DNA from: Myroides odoratus DSM 2801
GTDB lineage: Bacteria > Bacteroidota > Bacteroidia > Flavobacteriales > Flavobacteriaceae
Assembly: GCF_000243275.1 (NCBI RefSeq)
Contig: NZ_CM001437.1
Coordinates: forward strand, 2,224,490-2,288,489
Reading direction: 5' to 3'
Length of the DNA: 64,000 nt
Shown here: positions 24,634-32,448 of the stretch, piece by piece
Layout: each line of letters starts with the position of its first letter
Numbering within the stretch: position 1 is the first letter of the stretch
The notes under the pieces: model-generated
What the model was told of the DNA's origin: nothing
Databases searched by the model: none
What the model saw: the letters and a program-made list of their open reading frames with translations, nothing else
Made by a program: the position numbers and the translations under genes

Positions 24634-26160
24634 TTATTTCTTTTTCTGTAAATCGTATAAATCTAGACGTCTATCTTTCATGATACGGACACTTCCGTGT
24701 TCGTGTAATTCTTTCAACAAGTCTAGGTTGACATCGACAATTAACGTCATCTCTGTATTTGGAGTTGCTTCTGCTTTGACTCCATTAGTAGGGAAGGCAA
24801 AATCAGAAGGCGTGAATACAGCAGCTTGTGCAAACTGGATGTCCATGTTATTTACTTTTGGTAAGTTACCCACACATCCTGCAATGGCTACATAACACTC
24901 ATTTTCAATGGCACGAGCAGCAGCACAGTTGCGAACACGGGTATATCCGTTTTGAGTATCCGTTAAGAAAGGAACGAACAGAATTTCCATTCCGTCTTCG
25001 GCAAGTAAACGTGGTAATTCAGGAAATTCGACATCATAACAAACGATAATTCCGATTTTTCCACAATCGGTATCGAAGGTTTGGATGGCTGAGCCCCCTT
25101 GCATTCCCCAATAGTGAACCTCATTTGGAGTAATGTGAATTTTCGAATACATTTCATACGTACCATCGCGTTTGCAAAGGAAACCAACATTGTATAAGGT
25201 TCCATCAATGATATACGGCATACTACCAGAAATAATATTGATGTTGTATGAAATAGCATATTCTTGGAATCGCTTGCGGATTGGCGTGGTGTAACGTGCA
25301 AGCTCACGAATGGAGTCGGCCTCCGATAAGTGGTTATACGCTGCCATTAAAGGCGCTGTAAACAACTCCGGGAACATGGCAAAGTCACTTTCATAATCCG
25401 ATACCGCATTGATGAAAAACTCCGCTTGATCAAAGAACTCTTCTAAATCATTAAAGGGACGCATTTGCCATTGAATGAGACCCAAGCGAACCACACTCTT
25501 TTTGGTGTTGATAAGCTGTACCTCTTTTTCGTAGTAGATGTTATTCCACTCTAATAATACAGCATAATCTTTCGATTCTTTATCTCCATCCAAATAATTG
25601 CGCATCAAGCGAACCATGTGGAAGTCATTCGACATTTGGAAGGACATCACCGGGTCGTTAATTTCTTTCGCCTTCACTTTGTCTAAGTATTGTTTTGGCG
25701 TAAGTTCATTTGCATATTTGGCGTATTTCGGGATTCTTCCTGCAAATACAATCGATTTTAAGTTGAGTTGTTCACACAATTCTTTACGCGCATCGTATAA
25801 ACGACGACCTAGACGTAATCCTCTATATTTTGGGTGAATAAAAACGTCAATCCCGTATAAAATATTCCCTTTCGGGTTGTGTGTACTAAAAGAAGAATAA
25901 CCCGTAATCTGATCGTAATTATGGGCGGACATGGCTTTCTTCTCATCAATGATAATAGAAAGCGCCGATCCTACAACAATATCATCCACCAAAACGACCA
26001 ACTGTCCTTCTGGGAAAATACTCAGTAGGTTCTCTATCTCACTTTTATCCCAATAAGGGTCTTCCATACCCGTATAGGATTCAAGCATTGAATTTTTAAG
26101 CTCCAAATAATCGTCAAGTTGGAGGTTGCGAAGTTCAATCTTGTTAATTGTAGTATCCAT
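24634..26160 (-). CDS. GNAT acetyltransferase-nitrilase superfamily fusion protein
   Basis: 508 aa. The N-terminal GNAT domain (about 1-205) has FIHPKYRGLRLGRRLYDAR, the acetyl-CoA P-loop. The C-terminal carbon-nitrogen hydrolase (about 222-500) keeps the catalytic triad E265 (MFPELFTAP), K340 (YSKIHITPNE) and C374 (IIVCYDVEFPE). One chain could acetylate an amine and hydrolyse an amide, but the real substrate is unknown. This fused architecture occurs in many bacteria. No signal peptide. It is a single gene. Confidence 0.93.
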   Translation of the reverse strand: MDTTINKIELRNLQLDDYLELKNSMLESYTGMEDPYWDKSEIENLLSIFPEGQLVVLVDDIVVGSALSIIIDEKKAMSAHNYDQITGYSSFSTHNPKGNILYGIDVFIHPKYRGLRLGRRLYDARKELCEQLNLKSIVFAGRIPKYAKYANELTPKQYLDKVKAKEINDPVMSFQMSNDFHMVRLMRNYLDGDKESKDYAVLLEWNNIYYEKEVQLINTKKSVVRLGLIQWQMRPFNDLEEFFDQAEFFINAVSDYESDFAMFPELFTAPLMAAYNHLSEADSIRELARYTTPIRKRFQEYAISYNINIISGSMPYIIDGTLYNVGFLCKRDGTYEMYSKIHITPNEVHYWGMQGGSAIQTFDTDCGKIGIIVCYDVEFPELPRLLAEDGMEILFVPFLTDTQNGYTRVRNCAAARAIENECYVAIAGCVGNLPKVNNMDIQFAQAAVFTPSDFAFPTNGVKAEATPNTEMTLIVDVNLDLLKELHEHGSVRIMKDRRLDLYDLQKKK

Positions 26161-26297
26161 GAATTTTTTATTGCAAATTACAAATAATACTTGTAATAAG
26201 TAAATATTTTAGAAGGTAAATGGGGATAACCCCTTGGGTTTGGTGTGTTTTTTGCTAAAAAATAATACGAGATTATTTAATTTAAAAAGGACATACT

Positions 26298-26621
26298 ATG
26301 AGTTCATTACGAAACCGCGTTCAACTAATTGGACGAGCAGGGCAAAATGCAGAAATTATCGTTTTTGGTTCAGATAAAAAACGAGCTACTTTTTCTATTG
26401 CGGTCAACGAGTTTTACTACAATGACAAAGGCGAAAAGATTGAAAATGTGCAATGGCATAATGTTGTTGCTTGGGGCAAACTAGCAGATATTGCTGAAAA
26501 ATATGTCTTAAAAGGCAAAGAGGTGGCTATTGAAGGAAAGTTGGTGAATCGTTCCTATGAGGACAAGGAAAACAACAAGAGATACATCACTGAAATCGTC
26601 GTTTCGGAGTTGCTTTTTTAG
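26298..26621 (+). CDS. ssb: Single-stranded DNA-binding protein, tail-less
   Basis: 107 aa, just the OB fold: LRNRVQLIGRAGQNAEI, FSIAVNEFY, VQWHNVVAWGKLADIAEKY and a final ITEIVVSELLF. Canonical Ssb is about 150-180 aa with a disordered linker and an acidic tip that recruits partners; both are missing here and the stop is clean, with a terminator after it. It is likely a second, specialised Ssb paralogue, with the full-length ssb elsewhere. Confidence 0.92.
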   Translation: MSSLRNRVQLIGRAGQNAEIIVFGSDKKRATFSIAVNEFYYNDKGEKIENVQWHNVVAWGKLADIAEKYVLKGKEVAIEGKLVNRSYEDKENNKRYITEIVVSELLF

Positions 26622-26649
26622 CGGATGAAGAAAGGATTAAAAAGGAATT

Positions 26650-26685
26650 AGAGGTTGTTTTACAGGATAAATAACCTCTTTTTTT
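26650..26685 (+). terminator. Terminator of ssb
   Basis: AGAGGTTGTTT/AAATAACCTCT stem (one G-U pair), eight-base loop, seven T's. Confidence 0.85.
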
Positions 26686-26719
26686 GCAAAAAGACTTATC
26701 TTGCTCAAGATTAATTTAA

Positions 26720-27421
26720 ATGGAAAATCTTTTGAGTCAAATATTAGTAATAGAAGACGATATTCGCGTTGCAGAATTGCTTCAACGCAGCTTGCAAGAT
26801 CAGAACTTTGCTGTAGATGTGGCCTATGATGGCTATATGGGAAAGAAATTAGCCCTACAGAAAAAGTACCAATTGATTATTACCGATGTCATCCTGCCAA
26901 AGATTAATGGTATTGATTTGTGTAAGGAACTCAAACAAAGCTTGCCCAATACCCCAATCATTATGTTGACTGCCTTAGGAACAACTGATGATAAAGTAGA
27001 GGGATTTGATGCAGGTGCAGATGATTATTTGGTGAAACCTTTTGAATTACGCGAACTTTATGTCCGCATTCGCGCTTTATTGAAGCGTTTTGAAAATGCT
27101 ACAGAAACCAGCAATCCAATTTTAAAATATGCCGACTTGGAGATTGATTTGAATCAGAAGAAATTCAAGCGTGCAGGACAAGAAATTCACCTGACCCCCA
27201 AAGAATTTAACCTGATGCAATTCATGATGGAAAACCCAGAGCGCGTCTTATCGCGAACGGAGATTTCTGAAAAAGTATGGGATACCCATTTTGATACAGG
27301 AACGAACTTTATTGATGTTTACATCAACTATCTGAGAAAGAAGATTGAACTCGATGCGAATAACAAATTGATTCATACAAAATCTGGTATGGGTTTTATC
27401 TTGCAAAGCCATGAGAATTAA
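26720..27421 (+). CDS. OmpR-family response regulator
   Basis: 233 aa. The receiver domain (1-120) has phosphoacceptor D56 in LIITDVILPK, T in MLTALG and K in DDYLVKPFEL. The winged-helix DNA-binding domain (about 130-233) has LTPKEFNLMQFMMENPERVLSR (split at 20 for reading: LTPKEFNLMQ, FMMENPERVLSR). It resembles CusR-type regulators, consistent with metal efflux genes 4 kb downstream, though the link is an inference. It overlaps the sensor kinase gene by 11 bases. Confidence 0.93.
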   Translation: MENLLSQILVIEDDIRVAELLQRSLQDQNFAVDVAYDGYMGKKLALQKKYQLIITDVILPKINGIDLCKELKQSLPNTPIIMLTALGTTDDKVEGFDAGADDYLVKPFELRELYVRIRALLKRFENATETSNPILKYADLEIDLNQKKFKRAGQEIHLTPKEFNLMQFMMENPERVLSRTEISEKVWDTHFDTGTNFIDVYINYLRKKIELDANNKLIHTKSGMGFILQSHEN

Positions 27422-28769
27422 AACCAGACTGACACTGCTGTTTACCTTGTTGGTGGCCTCTATACTATTGGTTTTCGCCAGTGTTATTTATTGGTCTTCC
27501 TCCAAAAGCAGAGAAGTTGAGTTTTATGAAGAATTGGAAAAAGAAGCGATTACGAAAGCCAAACTCTTTTTAGAAGCGCAAGTAAAACCTACAACTTTAC
27601 ACAAAATTTACCTCAACAATAGTGAAATTATCAATGAGGTTGAGGTAGCCGTTTATGATTATAATTTCAACTTATTGTATCACGATGCAGAAGAGATTGA
27701 TCGCGTAAAGGAAACCAAAGAAATGATTGGAAGCATCATTGATAAAGGAAGTTTACACTATACACAAGAAGATTGGCAAGTCATTGGAATGACGTATTCA
27801 TTTAATGACCAAAACTATATCGTTACAGCTACGGCGTATGATGAATACGGTTACACCAAGTTGCAAAACTTATTTGTAACTATTGTCGTACTCGTGGTAA
27901 TCTCGTTGTTAGTCATCTATTTTGTGGGGTTATTTTTTGCAGATAAAGTATTGCTGCCCATCAAGAAGATGAATGATGAGGTGAATCAAATCACAGCTAC
28001 AAATTTAGATCTGCGCATTAGCACAGAAAAAAATAAAGATGAACTAGGAGCTTTGGCTAATACATTTAATGAGATGCTGAATCGCCTAGAGAATTCTTTT
28101 GATTCTCAAAAGCAATTTGTGTCCAATATTTCGCATGAACTGCGAACGCCACTAGCAGCTATTATTGCAGAACTGGAGTTAGCTCTAAGTAAAGAACAGA
28201 ATCAAGCGTATTATATTCAGACGATTGAGAACGCCCTAAACGATTCACAAAAAATCGTGCGTTTATCCAATAGCTTATTAGACTTTGCGAAAGCAAGCTA
28301 TGATCCAACAGAAATTGTATTTAAATCAATTCGCGTGGATGAGGTGATTTTAGATGCTTGTCAGAAGTTGCAGAAAATGGATGCCTCGTATAAATTTAAT
28401 TTTGTCATTGACGAATCGGTAACCAAGGAAGAAATGATGATGGTACATGCTAATCCTTATTTGTTAGAGGTTGCCTTGGTTAATTTACTCGAAAATGCGT
28501 GTAAGTTTTCAGAACAGAAGGCTTGTACCATTCAAGTGAAATACGAAGATTATCACTTAGTCGTTCAAGTGATCGACAAGGGAATTGGTATAGCGGAGGA
28601 GGATTTGGAATCTATTTTTGTGCCTTTTTATCGCGGTAAAAACCAAAACTACAAAGAGGGAAATGGCATTGGTCTTCCCTTGACGAATAAAATTATCAAA
28701 CTACATAAAGGAACGTTGCGTGTCGACTCTCAAGTAGGAGAAGGAACGACCTTTACGATTCAATTTTAA
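27411..28769 (+). CDS. Sensor histidine kinase (HAMP, HisKA, HATPase)
   Basis: 452 aa inner-membrane kinase. Two membrane segments (about 8-28 and 154-176) enclose a periplasmic sensor region of about 125 residues. A HAMP linker (177-230) leads to phospho-H242 (SNISHELRTPL), an N box (LVNLLENACKFSE) and G boxes (DKGIGIAEEDLE; GNGIGLPLTNK). It phosphorylates the regulator encoded just upstream with an 11-base overlap. The signal is unknown; copper, zinc or envelope stress are possible given the neighbouring RND genes. Confidence 0.93.
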   Translation: MRIKTRLTLLFTLLVASILLVFASVIYWSSSKSREVEFYEELEKEAITKAKLFLEAQVKPTTLHKIYLNNSEIINEVEVAVYDYNFNLLYHDAEEIDRVKETKEMIGSIIDKGSLHYTQEDWQVIGMTYSFNDQNYIVTATAYDEYGYTKLQNLFVTIVVLVVISLLVIYFVGLFFADKVLLPIKKMNDEVNQITATNLDLRISTEKNKDELGALANTFNEMLNRLENSFDSQKQFVSNISHELRTPLAAIIAELELALSKEQNQAYYIQTIENALNDSQKIVRLSNSLLDFAKASYDPTEIVFKSIRVDEVILDACQKLQKMDASYKFNFVIDESVTKEEMMMVHANPYLLEVALVNLLENACKFSEQKACTIQVKYEDYHLVVQVIDKGIGIAEEDLESIFVPFYRGKNQNYKEGNGIGLPLTNKIIKLHKGTLRVDSQVGEGTTFTIQF

Positions 28770-28776
28770 CTTATCA

Positions 28777-28810
28777 AGCGCTTACTGTACAGTAGGCGCT
28801 TTCTTTTTCT
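28777..28810 (+). terminator. Terminator of the two-component operon
   Basis: AGCGCTTACTG/CAGTAGGCGCT stem with one wobble pair and a very short loop, then a T-rich run. Confidence 0.8.
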
Positions 28811-28868
28811 AATAGAATTCTAATTTTTTTCTAAAGGCTTTCTAATAGCCGCCAAGCCTCATAACATC

Positions 28869-28933
28869 TACTTTTGTCCCATCAAAAAAAATAAATGATG
28901 GACACAGAATCCTTTCGAAGAAAAGAATGTTAA
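28869..28933 (+). promoter_or_regulatory. Candidate mgtC promoter and leader with small ORFs
   Basis: TACTTTTG (28869-28876) matches the TAnnTTTG box and would give a leader of about 115 bases before mgtC. Within it is a 12-codon ORF (28895-28933, MMDTESFRRKEC) whose stop overlaps the start of a 31-codon ORF (28927-29022) that runs past the mgtC start in another frame. GGACA at 28900-28904 could pair with TGTCC near 28935-28939. No -33 match is seen; the regulatory reading is inference. Confidence 0.3.
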
Positions 28934-28997
28934 CTGTCCTGCTGCTTGTTTATAACGGAGTTTGTATGCACGAAGTAGGAGCAAAAAAAATGAAGTT

Positions 28998-29693
28998 ATG
29001 GCAATTACAGTATTTATTTTAAGATTATTACTTGCTTTTGTTTTAGGAGCGTTAATTGGTGCTGAGCGTCAAGTAAGACAAAAAAGTGCAGGATTGAGAA
29101 CCAATACGTTGGTTTGTATTGGAGCAGCGGGATTTGTATTAATGTCGTATCAAATTGGAGGAACTGCTGTAGGGCGTGTAGCTTCTTATGTTGTAAGTGG
29201 AATTGGTTTTCTAGGAGCTGGCGTGATTATGAAAGATGGATTCAGCATCCGCGGTTTGAATACAGCAGCAACAATTTGGTGCTCAGCTTCAGTTGGCTCT
29301 ATGTGTGGAGTAGGTTTATGGCAAGAGGCAATCGCAATGACGATTTTAATTGTAGGGGCTCACTTGTTATTACGTCCCATTGGGAATTTAATGAATAAGC
29401 TGTCTTTTGAAACAGAAAGCGATTCTGCCGAAGTATTCTACGAAATCATTGTAGGATGTAAAGAGCAAGTAGAGAATGATATCCGAGTGATGGTGTTGAA
29501 GCACCTGAAAGCACAAAAAGAATTGCAAATGCGTTCGCTAAAAAGCTCAGATAATGGCAACCCTGCCTTTTCCTACCTCAAATTTGAGGTGTACTGTATC
29601 GGACGTAAGGATGATATTTTAGAACAGATTACACAAAAAGTTTCTTTAGAATTTGGTGTATCTGAAGTTTCATGGGAGTTAATTACATACTAA
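28998..29693 (+). CDS. MgtC/SapB family membrane protein
   Basis: About 231 aa from the ATG at 28998 (MAITVFILRLLLAFVLGALI), which places the first membrane helix at the start as in the family; longer in-frame starts lack conservation features. About five N-terminal membrane helices with the signature GALIGAERQ and GAGVIMKDG, then a soluble C-terminal domain of about 90 residues. MgtC proteins modulate magnesium homeostasis and the proton-motive force rather than transporting Mg. The mgtE transporter follows after 18 bases, making a magnesium operon. Confidence 0.9.
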   Translation: MAITVFILRLLLAFVLGALIGAERQVRQKSAGLRTNTLVCIGAAGFVLMSYQIGGTAVGRVASYVVSGIGFLGAGVIMKDGFSIRGLNTAATIWCSASVGSMCGVGLWQEAIAMTILIVGAHLLLRPIGNLMNKLSFETESDSAEVFYEIIVGCKEQVENDIRVMVLKHLKAQKELQMRSLKSSDNGNPAFSYLKFEVYCIGRKDDILEQITQKVSLEFGVSEVSWELITY

Positions 29694-29711
29694 TCTTTAA
29701 AGAGAAATGGC

Positions 29712-31109
29712 ATGAGAACAATGAAGTACGAACACAGCAGTTTACGCAAAATAGCACAAGATTTTCAAGGATTAGATCAAATGATGAAGATGCTTCCGGT
29801 ATTGAAAAAGATGCCCATTATTGATGTGAGTGAGGCGCTTTCTTTGATGGAAACAAAAGAACTGTTTGTTATTTTACGCGAATTTCCACTAGAACATCAA
29901 GCTGAAATCTTTGCAGCCTTTCCTTTGGTGAAACAACTTTCTGTTTTTCAGCAGTTGAGCATGAAGCGCTTTGCTCGATTATTTGAGCAAATGCCATCTG
30001 AAGATCGCGCTGATTTATTTCAAATTCTAACACAACAGGAACAAATTGATTTGTTGCCGTTTTTGACCAAGCAAGTACGAGAGAATGTATTGGCGTTGAG
30101 CTCTTATCCTGAAGATACGGCAGGTGGAATTATGAGTACCGATTTTGCGACCGTTGGTAAGGATATGACTTGTTTTGAAGCAATTCACAAGGTGCGTCAA
30201 GATGCACCATCAAAGAAAACGATTTACTATATCTATGTGGTAAATGAAGACCAAACCCTATTGGGATTCATTACCCTAAAAGATCTCATTATAGCAGAAC
30301 CGCATCAACTGGTCCAAGAAGAACTACACCGCGATTTTGTTTTTGGCTATGTTGACGAAGAAAATGAAGAAGTTGCGGCTAAGATTGATAAATACGAATT
30401 AGTAGCCTTGCCTATTCTCAATCGCAAGAAACAGCTGGTGGGGATTGTAACCCATGATGATGCTTTAGATATTATTCAGGCAGAACACACCGAAGACATG
30501 CAAAAGTTTATGGGGGTAATGGGAAGTAGTGAGGATGCGGATTATGAGCAAACTTCTGTTTTCGATCACTTTAAAAAACGCGTGTTTTGGTTGGTGACTT
30601 TAGCTATTGTTGGCTTAGTATCAGGGTTAATCATTCACAATTTTGAAGGAGCCCTTGCGCAAATGGTCATTCTAGCCATCTATATGCCTATGGTAGCAGA
30701 TGCAGGAGGAAACGCAGGAAGTCAGTCCGCAACGGTTGTTGTACGAGCAATTGCATTAGGACAAATAACAGTAAAGTCCTGGATGCTTGTGCTGTGGAAA
30801 GAAATGAAAATCGGATTGATGTTAGCCTTGTGCTTGGGCGTGTTAGCCTTTAGTAAAGTGGTCCTGTTGAGTTGGGAAACAGAATCGCCAGAAGTGTTTA
30901 GCCTGTGGATTATTGGCGGAGTGATTGCAGTGGCTTTGTTTTTACAAGTGATATTTTCTACTGTCATTGGGGCTGCCTTGCCGCTCCTTGTGAAGAAAAT
31001 GGGAGCTGATCCAGCTGTAGTAGCGAGCCCAGCAATTCGAACCATAGTCAATATTCTTGGATTGTTAATCTATTTCGGATTAGCGGCTTACATCTTCGAT
31101 TTACACTAA
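29712..31109 (+). CDS. mgtE: Magnesium transporter MgtE
   Basis: 465 aa. Cytosolic N domain (about 20-140, helical superhelix with MPSEDRADLFQIL), two CBS domains (about 145-275, PEDTAGGIMSTDF is the usual entry), a plug helix, and five membrane helices from about 300 with the pore motif PMVADAGGNAGSQSATVVVR (ADAGGNAG). It is an inner-membrane Mg2+ channel gated by cytosolic Mg. It starts 18 bases after mgtC, so the two are likely one transcript. Start choice between the Met codons at 29712 and 29721 is open. Confidence 0.94.
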   Translation: MRTMKYEHSSLRKIAQDFQGLDQMMKMLPVLKKMPIIDVSEALSLMETKELFVILREFPLEHQAEIFAAFPLVKQLSVFQQLSMKRFARLFEQMPSEDRADLFQILTQQEQIDLLPFLTKQVRENVLALSSYPEDTAGGIMSTDFATVGKDMTCFEAIHKVRQDAPSKKTIYYIYVVNEDQTLLGFITLKDLIIAEPHQLVQEELHRDFVFGYVDEENEEVAAKIDKYELVALPILNRKKQLVGIVTHDDALDIIQAEHTEDMQKFMGVMGSSEDADYEQTSVFDHFKKRVFWLVTLAIVGLVSGLIIHNFEGALAQMVILAIYMPMVADAGGNAGSQSATVVVRAIALGQITVKSWMLVLWKEMKIGLMLALCLGVLAFSKVVLLSWETESPEVFSLWIIGGVIAVALFLQVIFSTVIGAALPLLVKKMGADPAVVASPAIRTIVNILGLLIYFGLAAYIFDLH

Positions 31110-31309
31110 TTAAAAGGTAGATAAACCATACTATAAAGATAAAAAGAATGAAAAAGTGGCGTTTTCGCTGTGATTTGACTCCCTACGGGTAATGGATAAT
31201 TGTTTTTATTGTTAAATAAACGTAATGTTTTATTTTTATAATAAAAAATATAGCGTAAAATTTCGTAAATTAAGAAAATATTATAAAGTTAAAATTTAAA
31301 ACAATCATA

Positions 31310-32425
31310 ATGGCAAAAAAAGTACAAATAGCAGGAGTTCTAGGCTTGAGTATCTTATTGAGTTTTTGCTCTGATAAAAAGGAACAAACCAGTGACGTTG
31401 CACCATACCAAGTGAATAATCAGGTCATTTCCTTAACAGAAAATTCAAACCTCAAAGGCAGAATTAAAGTAACAGAAGTAGAAGTAGAAGATTTTACTTT
31501 TGATTTAGTAACTGCAGGTTTAGTAAAAGCAATACCGAACCATTATGCGGAGATTGCCTCTCCTTTTTCGGGGAGAATTATCAAATCGTTTATCAAATTG
31601 GGTCAAAAAGTAAGTGTGAACCAACCCTTATTCGAAGTGTCTTCACCAGATTATTTCGAAGCACAAAAGGATTACTTTGATTCCAAACAAGAATACAAGC
31701 AGGCGTCTTTGAATTTAAAAAGACAAGCAGACTTACTAGCGAACGGAGTTGGAGTTCGCCAAGAGTATGAAGAAGCTGAAACGGAAAACTCAATGGCAAA
31801 AGCTGCTTTTGACAATGCTACAGCTGCCATCAAAATATACAATGTACAACCGACCTCTTTGGTTTTAGGACAGCCGTTAATTGTGCGTTCTCCTATTGAA
31901 GGTGAAGTATTGGAAAACAATATTGTATTAGGGCAGTACATCAATGATGATGCAGATCCTGTAATTAAAATTGCTGCATTGAACAAAATTTGGATTGTAG
32001 GAAAGGTCAAAGAAAAAGACATCCAACATTTGACCAAGTTGAATAAAGTTCAAATTGAGTTATCTGCTTATCCAGGTGAGCCTATCGAGGGAACCATTTA
32101 CCATGTGAATGAAATTGTAGATGAAGAAACGAGAAGTATCGATGTGTTAATTGAAGTAAATAACAACGATCGCAAGTTAAAACCAGGCATGTATGTGAAT
32201 GTACGTTTCATTGATCAACCGGAAAAAGTGATTTTAGTCCCTTCTAGAGCCGTATTACAGGGAGAAGATGATTCTTTCGTTTTTGTTGAAGTAGCACCAA
32301 ACGAATACATCCGTAAAAATGTAGTCATCGGTGGAGTGTCAGGCAATCAGACCGTTATCTTATCTGGTTTAGAAAAAGGAGACAAAATCGTAAGCGAAGG
32401 AGGTATTTACTTACCACAACTGTAG
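31310..32425 (+). CDS. RND efflux periplasmic adaptor (HlyD/CusB type), probable lipoprotein
   Basis: 371 aa. A signal sequence ending ILLSFC (C20) suggests a lipid-anchored periplasmic protein. Barrel-sandwich hybrid with FSGRIIKSFIKLGQKV (about 85-100), helical hairpin (about 115-180) and a beta-barrel with VPSRAVL. It would bridge the RND pump and the TolC-like channel encoded next. A 200-base A/T-rich gap precedes it and may hold the operon promoter. Pump, adaptor and channel genes lie within 25 bases of each other. Confidence 0.92.
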   Translation: MAKKVQIAGVLGLSILLSFCSDKKEQTSDVAPYQVNNQVISLTENSNLKGRIKVTEVEVEDFTFDLVTAGLVKAIPNHYAEIASPFSGRIIKSFIKLGQKVSVNQPLFEVSSPDYFEAQKDYFDSKQEYKQASLNLKRQADLLANGVGVRQEYEEAETENSMAKAAFDNATAAIKIYNVQPTSLVLGQPLIVRSPIEGEVLENNIVLGQYINDDADPVIKIAALNKIWIVGKVKEKDIQHLTKLNKVQIELSAYPGEPIEGTIYHVNEIVDEETRSIDVLIEVNNNDRKLKPGMYVNVRFIDQPEKVILVPSRAVLQGEDDSFVFVEVAPNEYIRKNVVIGGVSGNQTVILSGLEKGDKIVSEGGIYLPQL

Positions 32426-32448
32426 TAATCCTATAAAACAGCAAAAAA

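Noticed and set aside
28811..28997. Mg2+ riboswitch (M-box) ahead of mgtC-mgtE
   Set aside because: I looked for conserved M-box words and stems and found no good match; only a short GGACA/TGTCC pair is present.
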